This document shows positions 33,230 to 44,300 of a DNA stretch of 64,000 bases, one piece after another. The translations under genes were made by a program, and so were the position numbers. Position 1 is the first letter of the stretch. Every line of letters starts with the position of its first letter. The stretch comes from Hirudo medicinalis. Lineage: Eukaryota; Annelida; Clitellata; Hirudinida; Hirudinidae. The DNA lies in contig MPNW01000558.1 of assembly GCA_011800805.1 (NCBI GenBank), positions 53,174 to 117,173 of the forward strand, read 5' to 3'. The notes below the pieces were generated by a model. It was not told the origin of the DNA and made no database searches. It worked only from the letters and a program-made list of their open reading frames with translations.

Positions 33230-33600
33230 TGCCGTAGGCATGGTAAAAATGATTAACAAAATCGCCTGTGACGCACGAGGCGCTAAACAAATATATAAAT
33301 GGAACTGTTTCTAAGCATCTATTAGTTCGTGCTGATAATGCGAAGGTCGTGAGTTCGGTCCTCATATGGGCCAGTGATCGTTTCCGTCCTAATCATCCAG
33401 TTATGTAACAAGAGCACCTATTGGTGAAGTGTCATTGCATACCAGGGAGTTATACATGATTTGTAATTGAGGGGTGCCAACCAAGAGCAGGGGATAAACA
33501 ACCCCACCCCATGGATANCCATGGATAAGCCATTGACCCAGAGTGTCCTTTTATAATTAGTTATAGTTAGCTCTCACAATGTATGTCCGAGCGCAACTAC
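33230..33600 (+). repeat. Possible tRNA-derived SINE region
   Basis: GAAGGTCGTGAGTTCGGTCC resembles a Pol III B box (GGTTCGANNCC) preceded by a tRNA-like TAGTTCGTGCTGATAATGCG. A GC-richer tail follows to about 33550. An N at 33518 sits between two copies of CCATGGATA. Suggestive only. Confidence 0.35.
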
Positions 33601-33849
33601 ATTAAAACTAGCAAGCAATAACGTATGTCCTTGCAATGTACCTACATATTCTTAAGAAAGAACAAATTAAAGAAACTAATGCATGCTGGCCACAACATGA
33701 TAAGAATGATGGTGAGTAATTGACTGACAACATTTTAACTACATCTTTACAAAAGTGTCGATTTGATCGCCTAGTAGCTTTGCCATGTTTTGGCTGTTCC
33801 AACCACGTCTTGTTGATCAAGGTCTTCGGTTCCTTGAGCTCTGCATCCG

Positions 33850-34422
33850 TGCCGTCACGAACATCTGGAATCCCCGGTCCTTCAAAAAATTAGGACAGAA
33901 AGATGAATTTTCTTGCCTGACCCACGAGGGTGAAACTGATGACCATCTTCTCCATTTAGAAGAAGTTCTAATGAATATTCATTCTTCCTTTTATAAGCAA
34001 TATGAGAAAAATCCACAATCTCTCGGTAACGGTGAATTAGATCTCAAAAAATTGTCTCCCAATGGAAGAGAAAAGTCCTTAAAGATTGTAACATTTTTTT
34101 TAGCGATGTGGTAATACCGAAACATAACCTTAAAGACAGTTGGGCATACAGATTGGCAGTGAACTATGGAGCCTCAGTGCAGACAAGCTTAGTGGTTGTA
34201 GGCCCAGAGAAAACAACTCACGTTGTTGGATTACGAGAATGCAGGAGAGAAGAAGAGATGGCTCGAAAACACAACATTGCCATGGTCAGCATAAACTGGC
34301 TTGTTGATAGCATCGCAAAATGGAAAAGAGTTGACGATACTTTATATCCAATTTCGAAGGGTTCTTCAAGGAGATACGAGCAATATAAAGACTTTAAGGG
34401 ATATGTGAAACAAGTACAATGA
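33850..34422 (+). pseudogene. Broken FCP1-like gene copy, BRCT part
   Basis: Two frames together match the second half of the intact gene at 30947-32209: DDHLLHLEEVLMNIHSSFYK parallels its DDYLPRLENVLMEMHDSFYK, then after a frameshift near 34110 LKDSWAYRLAVNYGASVQTS, EKTTHVVGL, SINWLVDSIAKWKRVDDTLY and YPISKGSSRRYEQY. The phosphatase domain is absent. The sequence is opposite in strand and 1.6 kb away from the intact gene, with substantial divergence but a BRCT frame still open for about 100 codons. Probably a decayed inverted duplicate. Possibly a transcribed BRCT-only remnant. Confidence 0.7.
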
Positions 34423-34611
34423 AATACTATTATTATTTAAGCAATCAATAAATAGTATAAAAGAAAATTAAATGAACTTAATCTATAATTTCCTTTTGGA
34501 ATTTATCCCGCTGATTGCATGGTCCAACGTAAAATGTAAGAATGAAACAGGTCTGCAAAAAGGAACGAACTTTACTTGACATAACAGTACTGCAATGTTG
34601 TTCGGTAACGA

Positions 34612-34642
34612 AGTAAAAGTAACGCGTTACTTTACTTAAGTA
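34612..34642. repeat. Palindrome around GTAACGCGTTAC
   Basis: AAGTAAAAGTAACGCGTTAC followed by TTTACTT forms a near-perfect palindrome centred on CGCG. The GTAACGCGTTAC core recurs in hAT-type DNA transposons of animals, so this is probably part of a decayed element. Confidence 0.6.
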
Positions 34643-34790
34643 CAACCGAAGTACTTTTTACGCCATAAAGCGCTACAAAGTAACTTAAGCAAAACTATAA
34701 TAACATATATAAAACATTAATAAAAAATACTAAAAAAATAAATCAATGAAGTTTAAGTTTATGCAGCTTATTGCGTGATGCGACAATATT

Positions 34791-35152
34791 AGTAGATTTG
34801 CGCATTGTTAGTGTGCTCGGGCATTTTTACACTTACGGTTTTACACTTAATTTTTCGAAACTCTTGATGGAGCTTTCTTCTGACAGTATTGCCTTCAGAG
34901 GATTGCCCCTTTGATGAATAGTTCGGCCCTGACTCCTTACGCTCTCAGGGGATGGGCCGCATCCGATGATCAGACTGATGTCCCTGTCAGCTTGTTCTTC
35001 CTTCATGTCAACATAATCATGCAAACATACCCTCAACAAATCAACGAACTCTCCGCTCGATACAATCTACCATGACAAAAATACTAGCCAATACTAGTAG
35101 ATTTGCGCATCGTTAGTGTGCTCGGGCATTCTTTCGGTTTTACACTTAATGT
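34791..35152. repeat. Direct repeat pair, about 55 bp
   Basis: AGTAGATTTGCGCATTGTTA with GTGTGCTCGGGCATT and TACGGTTTTACACTTAAT occurs at 34791-34853, and again with few changes at 35097-35150, 305 bp apart, same orientation. Confidence 0.75.
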
Positions 35153-35274
35153 TATATATCAAAGCTAAAAATATATTAAAGTTATATATGATCAATGAGT
35201 ACTGACCATCCCAAATATTATTGTGAACATTAGTTACTATTTAGTAAGTACTAACAGTTTGCAATATAACTAAC

Positions 35275-35740
35275 CCAGTATTATGACGGAAGGCGAGATG
35301 AATATCCATAACACTTTATTTTCATAAACGACAACACTACAACATATAGTATCCAATAAATGGTTAAGTAAGAATAAAATCTCTGAGGAGCTCGTAGTAA
35401 CTTAGACGATGAGAAACAAGGAAGAGTCCTTGTAGCAAGGGCATTTATACTCTTATGATCAAAGATCTGTCCTGCAGAAGTCTGATACTTAGCATCCCCT
35501 GGAATCGGTGTTTTTTAATGGACGTTGATTAACACACACATGTTGTTTGAAACTCGATGTGCCTGACATTCGACAGCTCTGATGCCGCAATACTTTGAAT
35601 TTAGTTTCATTGTTGCTTGGGGTGTGTGCACGTCCTAACAGGGTACAGCTGGGAAGTGCTGAAAATTTTTGGGGGTGAGCAGCCTCACCCTATTTTGGGT
35701 AAATAACTCCCTCGTTCATATGTGAAATGTTGGTGGTATT
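35275..35740 (-). repeat. Dispersed repeat, copy A
   Basis: Its reverse complement closely matches 50420-50925: CACATCGAGTTTCAA, GATTCCAGGGGATG, CAGACTTCTGCA, GACAGATCTTTGATC, CCTTGTTTCTCATCGTCTAA, CCTTCCGTCATAATACTGGG. AATAAAG precedes the last block, as in an LTR with a polyadenylation site. A flanking block with AAATAACTCCCT and TTTTTGGGGG is also shared. Possibly a solo LTR or SINE-like unit. Confidence 0.65.
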
Positions 35741-35927
35741 TTATCGCACACGATGTTAGGATGTCAATTAAAATAAAGTGCGACGAAATCCATCACATTT
35801 CAACTTCTCTGCTCTTAATTCTATTTTTAAATTTCAAATTATACGTCATATTTTCACATGCGTTTAAAAATTTTAATTACATTGATCCTTTTGCACCCAG
35901 CACAGATGTATGACGAAATCATTCAAC

Positions 35928-36400
35928 ATGGACGACCACAATAAAGATCTTTCAGGTTGGATGATTTAAGTGTTTTTTAAACAATTGAAACTTTTAATAC
36001 ATAACCAAAAATGATTTCAGAAGAGGAGCAGCCAAGGATCGTAACATTACCTGTGCTTTTAATAATAATCCTTCCTGTATTTTCAACAATGCATGATTAT
36101 TTGTGGTTTTCTGGAGTAATACCATGGAAAAGTTCAGAGTCACACGACTTTCTGGATCTTTTAATCAGAGGTGTTGTTTATTCTTTGGTTTTTCTTTTTA
36201 CTTTACCCCCTCCACTCAGTCATGCAAATCTTCTTTTCTATGCCACTCTTCTATCGTGGCATTCGAAACTTCATGGAATGCCAAGCCACGCCATTTATCT
36301 GGAGAACCTTGAATTAGTGCACAGAGAACAATACTTAATGACATGTGCTCTCTTTCAAAGGTTTCTAATTTTTAAATTTTTTATGTTTAACCTTACGTAG
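35928..36400 (+). CDS. Predicted 135-aa multi-pass membrane protein
   Basis: A short first exon (35928-35955, MDDHNKDLS plus one base) splices over a 65-bp intron (GTTGGA...GATTTCAG) to 36021-36400. The join makes a Glu codon and continues EEEQPRIVTLPVLLI. Hydrophobic segments: VTLPVLLIIILPVF, LIRGVVYSLVFLFTLPPP, ANLLFYATLLSW and a C-terminal LIFKFFMFNL. Three or four membrane passes are likely. Without the splice, the ATG at 36011 gives the same frame. No family recognised. It is just downstream of the dispersed repeat and 240 bp from the MKS1 stop codon (convergent). Confidence 0.42.
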
Positions 36401-36637
36401 TTCGGAACTAGTTTTTGAAGCAAAAATAAATAAACTTTAAAGTAAAGAAAACAAATCGATTTTAAAACCCTTTATCAAGAACTACGTAAGACTTTATCAA
36501 CATAGTGGCTTTACCACGTTTATTTTGAAAAATTACTGAATTACAATGACCAATGCCAAACTGCAGGTGACTTGTTATCAATGTCAAATAAAATCAAATT
36601 TTAGATCGACAAAAATAATCTTGACTTGTAACCCCAA

Positions 36638-39600
36638 TTAAGTGCTCGACGAAGGCTCGTTCAGATATTCTTTGACCAGGTTTTCCCTGACGGTGCGCAG
36701 ACGCTGTTTAGCTTTCTGAATTGAATCTTAAATAAACATTAATAAAATAGAATAATAATAATTAATAGTAATTAATCTAATTATTAAATACACTTTGTAA
36801 TAAAAATAAAGTTCCGAACCTACGACACTGGCGACGGAACCAAAAACATATTCAGATTTCTTGTTAGCAATAAATGGCACTTCTGAGGTTTTAAGCCTTT
36901 TAGGCAAATCCCTGAAAGTAAAGTCTTAATTGATGTAAATGATGATAGATTATAACTCCAGCCCATCCAAAAAAGTTCAGGAATCAAGTATGCAAATCCT
37001 AACAATACATCATCATTTTAGCAGAATTTCTTAGCTAAAATGATAATTTCCTCATTTTAAACTAACATTGATTGAACAATAGTCTGAGTTTTCACAATGA
37101 CTTTGCCAGTGGAAACAGTTTTGAAGCTAAATTTACTGAGATGGCCATTCTGTAAAAAAAGAAACAAGGTTGGAGTAACTGTTTTGTCAACAATTTAAAA
37201 TCAAACTCACTTTGAAGTTCGAAGGAACAGCAACATAAGAAATATCTTCAAGTTCTGTGCAATTTCCAATGAAAAACCTTCTCAATTCTGACAGGATTCC
37301 ATTTGTCTTAGGTCTCCAGCAAGCTATATGATTTATTGACAATCCTACAATTTTTTTAAAGTTATTCATTTAACTAAAATCATTGAACTCCTGAAGAATC
37401 GATTTAAGAAAGGTAGAGACCTGATGAACATGGAAGAGTGAGATACCCATAACCTTCACTTCTGTAACGTGACCATACATCAACTGACATTATTTCAATG
37501 AAGATCCTTGGCCAATTCAGCACTTCTAGCATTTTGATAGTTAAGTAGTAAAGCAAGTACATATTTTTTGAAACAATATTAAATAATACCAGAGCTTTGC
37601 TTGCAATTGTAAACCAGGTCTAGGCTGAAGGGAGACGAAAAATATGCAATTCCTTCCTTAATAAATTAAAATTAGACACATTTTTGAGTTGAAATTCAAG
37701 CAAAACATTTCCTTTACTTTGTTGGTAGAACAAGTTTGAGTAACACCAAATAATGACTGGAAATTGTTTTTTGTCCACCCTGTGTTTAAATGATGTCAGG
37801 CAATAAATCAATAAACGTTCCAAAAATATACTTCGAATAAATAACCTTCTGGAAGATCAACAAACCAGGATATAAACAAATGGTTATACTCAAAACCTTT
37901 GGCAGAAACTAGAGAATTGAAAATGTTTTAGTGAACTGAAACTTAGGATGAAATTCTCAAAAGCTTTTGCTCACTGATTTCCCCATTTATAAAAACTCTA
38001 CAATGGTTAGAAATGGGCTGAAAAAGAATTTAACTTGATATGTTTCGAAAACAGAAAAATTTTATTCTGAATTCCTAGGTACCAATTCAAATTCGCATCC
38101 TATGCAGCCCTGGAGGATGTCATTGTGTTTGGAATAAATCTGAAAATACAAATTTAAGCTTGCAAACATGCTCTCATAGGTGGTGAAAGAATAAAACTAT
38201 TTACATCTTTGTACATTTTAAATTCTTTTTCCAGCTCTTCTCTGCAGAAAAAAAAAGATATTAATAATAATAATAAATTAATTTGTAAGATGTCAAGTGC
38301 ATAGCATCAGAGGCGCCTTGTGTCTTCATTGTCCTGGCTTCATGTTGGCATCCTTGAAGAGGTGAGTCTTCAGGTGATGTTTGAAGAGCTCCTATGAGGA
38401 GAGGTATTGCACTCCAGATAGCAGGGAGGTCTATGAGAAGCCTCTGTTGATGAGGGATGACTTTTTGACTGGTTGACCTAAGTGCATGGTGGAAGATGGA
38501 AAAGACCAGGTATGTGGCAGCAGAGGACGAGGTGATGGAGATAGGGTGAATTGGATATGTTACGAGGACGATTTTGAAAATGATGCAATTATGGAGCTGC
38601 TAGCAGTGCCATTGCTATTAAGGCAGTCAGTGCTATTAATGGTGGGTTTAAGAACAACTTTGGCAAGTTTATTTGGCACCTGTTGCAAGGAATAGATTAA
38701 GGAGGCAGATGTACCATAGAGAAGGGAATTACAGTAGTCCAGGCAAGAGAGAGTTGTTGCAAGGGCAGAAGTTATGTCGATGGAGAGGAGTGGGCGGATA
38801 TGCCAAATTGCCCAGATGAGGTGATTACAGGATTTGACGATGCAGGCACAATGTTCCTCAAAAACGAGGTGAGACTCGAATGTAACATCAAGGAGTTTAA
38901 GAGAAGTAGAGGAAGGAAGGATGGTGCCAGTGACATTTAACGAAGATGGAGGAGACAGTTTTGAGGTGGTCAATGAACATGATTTCATATTTATGCAGAT
39001 TCAGTTGAAGAAAGTTAATGAGATGTGCATCTGTGCACTTCTGCAGGTTTAGAGTTGATCGGAGATGCTATGGCTGGAGAGGATAGAGAAGAGACTTGTG
39101 CCATCTGCATAAAAAAAAGATAAATGGAAAGATAATTTGAAATCGTGAATGATGTTGGACAAAGGCGAATTGTAGGTTGTGAAAAGCAAAGGTCTGAGGA
39201 CAGAGACCTAAGGAATGCCAGCAAGAAGTTCAACTGGAGTAGTAGTAAAGAGGATGTCATCAAGTCATCATGCTTGACATATTGGGTTCTATTGGAAAGG
39301 TAAGATTGTATCCAAGAGTGCAAGGTCATTGATTCCAAAGTCAGACTTAGGTCTCTCGTACAGTTGCATAAATGTCATTTTAAACAAAATAAACAATGCA
39401 ACCTTGTCAATTGCTTGGAAGCATGAATTAGAGAGTAGTGATATACTTCTGCAAACAACAATACAATCAAGATCACATGAAAGTTATAACAAAATACTTA
39501 TCATAATAAAGTTAATTATAGTACACAAAAGCAGAAAGTATTCCTTTATACAGATTCATTTATTCTGGTGTTTCATAATTGTATTTCCTATTTGTAACTC

Positions 39601-41132
39601 ATTTTTGTATCCACATTTCAAATTGAATCCATTGCTACATGAATGAAGGCACACTGCATTTACTAACTGACCTCTTCCTACACTCAGGATGGTGTAAGGC
39701 TTGTCTTTCCAGTTAAAGTCTGGCTTGATAGAAAGAATTTTATTGTTGCTGTATTTTATTGTGCACAGGATCATTTCATCTTCTTCAGATGGCTCCCTTC
39801 AACATTACATGCGAAATTTAGAGATTAAATTTAGAGATAGACAAGAAAAATTATAATCAATAAAAACACATTAATACAATTCACAATAAGAGAAGTAAAA
39901 CTACACATAGTTACAAATTGTCACAAAAGCAGTCAGTAGAACAGAAGATAAATTGCTCAATTATTGATGCTTCACACATCAAAGTGATATTTGCATCAAA
40001 CTTGGGAGACCCTGATAAAACTCAAGGTCCAAGCTAGATGAATGACTAATCCAGCAAAATGTGTTATTAATAGACTTTTTTTTAATTATCATTATTATAA
40101 TTATTATTGTTTATTTAGTAAGTAGTATATTCATCAAAAAATGAATTTAACTTGTCAGTCGAAGTTAGATCAGCCATGATGAACATGGTGACTGAGGCAG
40201 TTTCATTTGTCTTCTGTGCCAAGGAATTTCTTGATAAGAACCAATTATTTTTTGTAGATGTCATTCTATTAAATATATAGTGCAATTTTTCTCAAATTAC
40301 CCTTCCACATGTAATTTTTCACTTGATTTCTGTCAATCAACCAAATTATATTAAAAAAGCATATATTTTTAAATTACATAAAGTAAGACTTCACTTACAT
40401 TGAAATGATCATGGTCCACATAAGTAAATAGGCGATGAGGCTTTAGTGAATCAGAACTAATGGATCTGTTGAGGCATTAATGATAAATAATAATATTACT
40501 ACATTCATTTATAAAGCTCCATAGGTGTGAGTGTCGAAATTAAATAAAATTGCTGTTAGACAATTTCAATTCATGCTACAATCACAATCATCTAATATTT
40601 AGGAGCTTCCTACTTCAACTGAGAAATTTCCTGTTGATATTTTTGTTCCAAGACTGTTTCAAATTGCAACTCTGCAGAATACTTTTTAATTTCGCGCTTG
40701 AAATTAAAATTCAGATTATTTATCACATTAAGAAATTTTTGGTCAAATAAATGTTCCTTTAGTTAGATTCCAATAGTTACTTATGATGTGATGTCTTATT
40801 AGTTAACTGATGCATGTAAGCATTTATGTGATTAAATTGTAGCTATTAACCGGGCTAAACACTTTCTCCTGCCAAGCAAAAACCCTCTCCTCTACTTTTC
40901 CACTTCTATCAAGTTTTTTTGATTTACTTGGAAAAACGATTTCTGATAAATCAACATCTTGTCTTTCGAGACGAACCCTAAATAAACAGAATAAAATAAT
41001 TAAAAATCAGTGCAGCTCAAATGCTTGTCATTCATCCATAATACCAGACTCTTACTTAATTTTAAAATTTGAAATAGAATCAGACGATCTATAAAATGAC
41101 AAGGTGCCGCAGTCTTCGAGCAAGGAGGACAT
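36638..41132 (-). CDS. MKS1: Meckel syndrome type 1 homologue (B9 domain, ciliary transition zone)
   Basis: Exons on minus with agreeing phases include 41056-41132 (start MSSLLEDCGTLSFYRSSDS), 40851-40977 (RVFAWQEKVFSP), 40399-40465 (KPHRLFTYVDHDHF), about 40148-40213 (VTMFIMADL), 39672-39796 (MILCTIKYSNNKILSIKPDF), 38205-38241, 38083-38139, 37975-38017, 37846-37908 (ISWFVDLPEG), 37718-37779 (FGVTQTCSTNK), about 37583-37622, about 37421-37530 (FIEIMSVDVWSRYRSEGYGY), 37211-37344 (CWRPKTNGILSELRRFFIGN), 37067-37149, 36820-36911 and 36638-36726. The B9/C2-type domain runs from about VFINGE to the LRRFFIG...ELEDISYVAVPSNFK block. MKS1 is a transition-zone protein that gates ciliary membrane content with B9D1/B9D2. 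It ends in a short predicted coiled coil (KAKQRLRTVRENLVKEYL). The exon joining 37583-37622 to 37530 is not phase-resolved, and a middle stretch is missing or diverged. One intron carries a LINE. Confidence 0.88.
38258..39345 (-). mobile_element. LINE (CR1-like) inside an MKS1 intron
   Basis: On minus: LHSWIQSYLSNRTQYVKHDD, a decayed palm with FADGTSLFSILSS (ADD changed), LLDVTFESHLVFEEHCACIV, IRPLLSIDITSALATTLSCL, DYCNSLLYGTSASLIYSLQQ and VPNKLAKVV. This is the usual end half of CR1/L2-type reverse transcriptases. The 3-prime end grades into (ATT/AAT)n at about 38258-38275. It is 5-prime truncated and in the same orientation as MKS1, between the exons at 39672 and 38241. Confidence 0.8.
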
Positions 41133-41322
41133 GTTATTGTCATGCGAGTCGTCTATGGCAACGGTTTTCTTCTGGTACCTGCGAATGCATAAGAGCATTT
41201 TAACATTTTGTTCTAAAATATCTTAAGGTGAATACATTTTTTATTAAAAATTCCTCATTGATAAATTATAAATTGATTATCAAAAATAATCGCAAATCAA
41301 GCAGTCAAGAGTATTTACTAAA
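41133..41322. promoter_or_regulatory. Bidirectional promoter of MKS1 and RUSF1
   Basis: Only 190 bp separate the two divergent start codons, so both genes probably share a bidirectional promoter. The MKS1 frame stays open upstream to an ATG at 41202, which would shrink the gap further. No TATA box or X-box (RFX) motif could be identified by eye. Confidence 0.5.
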
Positions 41323-44300
41323 ATGGTCGGCTGTCAGAGTGATCAACATATGGCGGAGGGGACGATATCAGAGTCTTATGGATCTTCTGGTCTCGAGCGG
41401 GACTACCTGTTGTCGGAAGGCAAACTGATTAGACTTTCAAATCCGAAGCCAAGCAAGCTTGTCACTTTGTCCACATTCTTTAGGGTGAACTGCTTAAACT
41501 TGTAAATAAAAACAGCGAAGGAAGCGTTTGACATGGTGCATTTTTTTTTGTTTTCCAGTCCGTGTTTCTTCCCCAAGGTTATCCTGATAGTGTGAGCGGC
41601 GATTATTTGGAGTACCAAGTTTGGGACACAGTTCAAGTATTAGATGATGTGTAATACGTGTACTTATTGTTATCATTTATTGTTTTTGATGTTTGAAGGC
41701 GTTTTCGAGTAGCATTACAAGTTCTTTAGCTACTCAAGCAGTTTTGAAAGGAGTTGGGGTCGGCGATGAATCCGCAACAGTTGCGGCTGCGACCATTACA
41801 TGGTTGCTCAAAGGTGCTAATAAAAAATTCGTTTTGGTTTGGTATGATATGATTTTCAAATAAGAACAATTTTATAGATGGAACTGGAATGTTAGGAAGA
41901 ATTGCTTTTGCATGGTTTAAGGGGTTAGTTGAAGGCTATGTTTGCAATATTCATTATTAACTTGATTATCAGCTGGTGAATACTTGGTAGGTCACATCTG
42001 GACTGTGATTGCAAGAAATGGAGGTAATTTGTCATTTTCGTGCAGCATGGAAAATTACTCCCATTGTTTGGCTTTCAGGCTTAGGGTGTTTTAATGTGGT
42101 TTATGCTGTTAAATCTTTAAAAAGTTAAGTAAGTCATTATAAGAAACAAACTTGATTTTTGCAACATCTTTATAGTTAATTTTTCAATTCTTTTTGGGTC
42201 AAATAAGTTAATATAAATATGATGCAAGTTTTTATAATTTGGTTGTGGATTTTGGAGACCTTCCCTTGTGAATCAATTTCATTTAAAAAAGGAAATTTCA
42301 AATTTCATGAATTTAAAAGTGCAAGTTATGCTGAAAACTTTCTTTAATTTCTCTGTTGATTCCATCAGTAGTTAGTCCAATTTACCATGCAATTATGATC
42401 TTGAGAGTCTGATAGACCTTTGAAGTTTGTGAATTAAAACAAATTAAATAGAACATGCTTAATTTTTTCAAATTGCTGTTGTAATTGTCACATTCTTGTG
42501 ATGGATAATGTATCCTTATTACTGTTATTATTTATTGTGAGCCTCTTCAATAAACTTTTTTATTTGAAGAGAATCAATTACATTCCAAAACAAAAAAGCA
42601 TCCTTATTGGCGATTTACTATTACTTCCTTTGAGTAATTATTTTCAAAAATGTACAACTGTTAAAACCATTGAACATTGCGGTTTATCTAGTAAGTCATG
42701 AAATTTAACCAAAGATTTACATCGGACGATGTCATCTTTTTACAGGCTCTTTGCTGACGTGCTGAACGATGTTGCCATCTTCCTTGATATACTGGCCCCT
42801 TACTTTAGTAGTGCTTTCAGAGGAATTATTTGCTTCTCAGGAATATTGAGGGTTTGTTATTTTTTAATTTATTTTGAGACTTTTCAACTACTTTGCATAC
42901 TCTGTTACTATCCTGGTTACTTGCTATTTGAACTCTTTAAACAGGCAGTTGTTGGAGTTGCTGGAGGTGCCACAAGAGCTGCTATCACTCAACATCAAGC
43001 CAGACGAAACAACATGGCCGACGTGGCAGCTAAAGATGGCAGTCAGGTACATTCGATAAGAATGCGTTTTGTGTAGTAATTGCATTCGAGTTGCTGAGGG
43101 AGCCCTCGGGTAGGGGGTTTATGTGAATTGAGTGAGTTAAAATGTGCCTTCTCATTCGGGTGAGCACGACTTCAACTCAATAGTGCAAGAGCACCAAGGA
43201 CACGCCCGAACGTGTGAAAGCGATTGAAAGCATAATGATTCTGACAACTTGATTACCATTCCAATGCTAAAATATCCATCAAATGTTGCAGGAAACTCTT
43301 GTTAATTTAATGGGCCTTTTATGCAGCCTGCTTCTCATTCCACTTATCTCTGGGAACATGACGTAAGTTTGTAAATGATGGTTCTACTTGCAATTCTTTT
43401 TAGGATTTTGAGAATTATTACGTTTATAAAGTGGTCAATGCACCATTCAACACTAATTAAGTTAATAGGCTTTATTTTGAGTTTTAAGTTATGGTTCACT
43501 TTTATTTAATTTCGATATAAACAATTATTAAAATAAATTTCCTGAAAGGTAGAGTTAAAAGTTGGTTTTCATGATGAATCAAAATTAACGACTTGTTAAT
43601 TTTAACAATTGCATTTTCTCAATCTGCATTTTGACTGAAAGTTATCTTTAAATATGCTTTGCCAAGTTGAAGTAATTGAGGAAAGCACTTTCCTTTTTTT
43701 TTAGGGTCACACTTTTGCTTGCACTTATCTTCATAACAACTTCATAAGTTGGATAATGTTATCCACATTGTCTGTGCTTTCAGCCTCATATAATCTCTAT
43801 CTAATCAATTCATCTATCTTTTCCATAATGAGTGCCATATGAGTTTGTTTAATAATGTGGCGATGTTTATTGCGTTTAGTCATTTGCTAACCATACAGCA
43901 CTTTATAATTAATTATTTTTTTTTAGTTTTAACTGCAAGTGGGGTTTGTTTATTACATTTCTTACTTTAATTGCAAAAGATTTTGATAGCTAGGGCCACT
44001 AGTTGAGTTGTACTGCAGTGGAAGATTGGAATTTTGAGATGATTTGTGACAATGATACCGTTGCCGTTGCTTTGCCAATGTTTTGGCATCGTTACGAGCT
44101 TCTGGGATGCCAAACCTTTTGACTCCTTCATCGCAGTTCCCCCTCCAAGGACGTCTAGCATAAACTGGTCTTTGTTTTCTTTAGCTTGCTTTAGGACTTT
44201 TGACATGTAACGAGTTCTTATACCTGGAATCCATTTCCGAAGTTGAAAGATTCCGAGACCCCCTAGTCAGAGTGGGGCATTTAGGAATGCATTTGGAGTA

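Noticed and set aside
34833..35039. 68-codon minus frame with C and H residues
   Set aside because: It spans one unit of the direct repeat and matches no family I recognise; probably part of a transposon.
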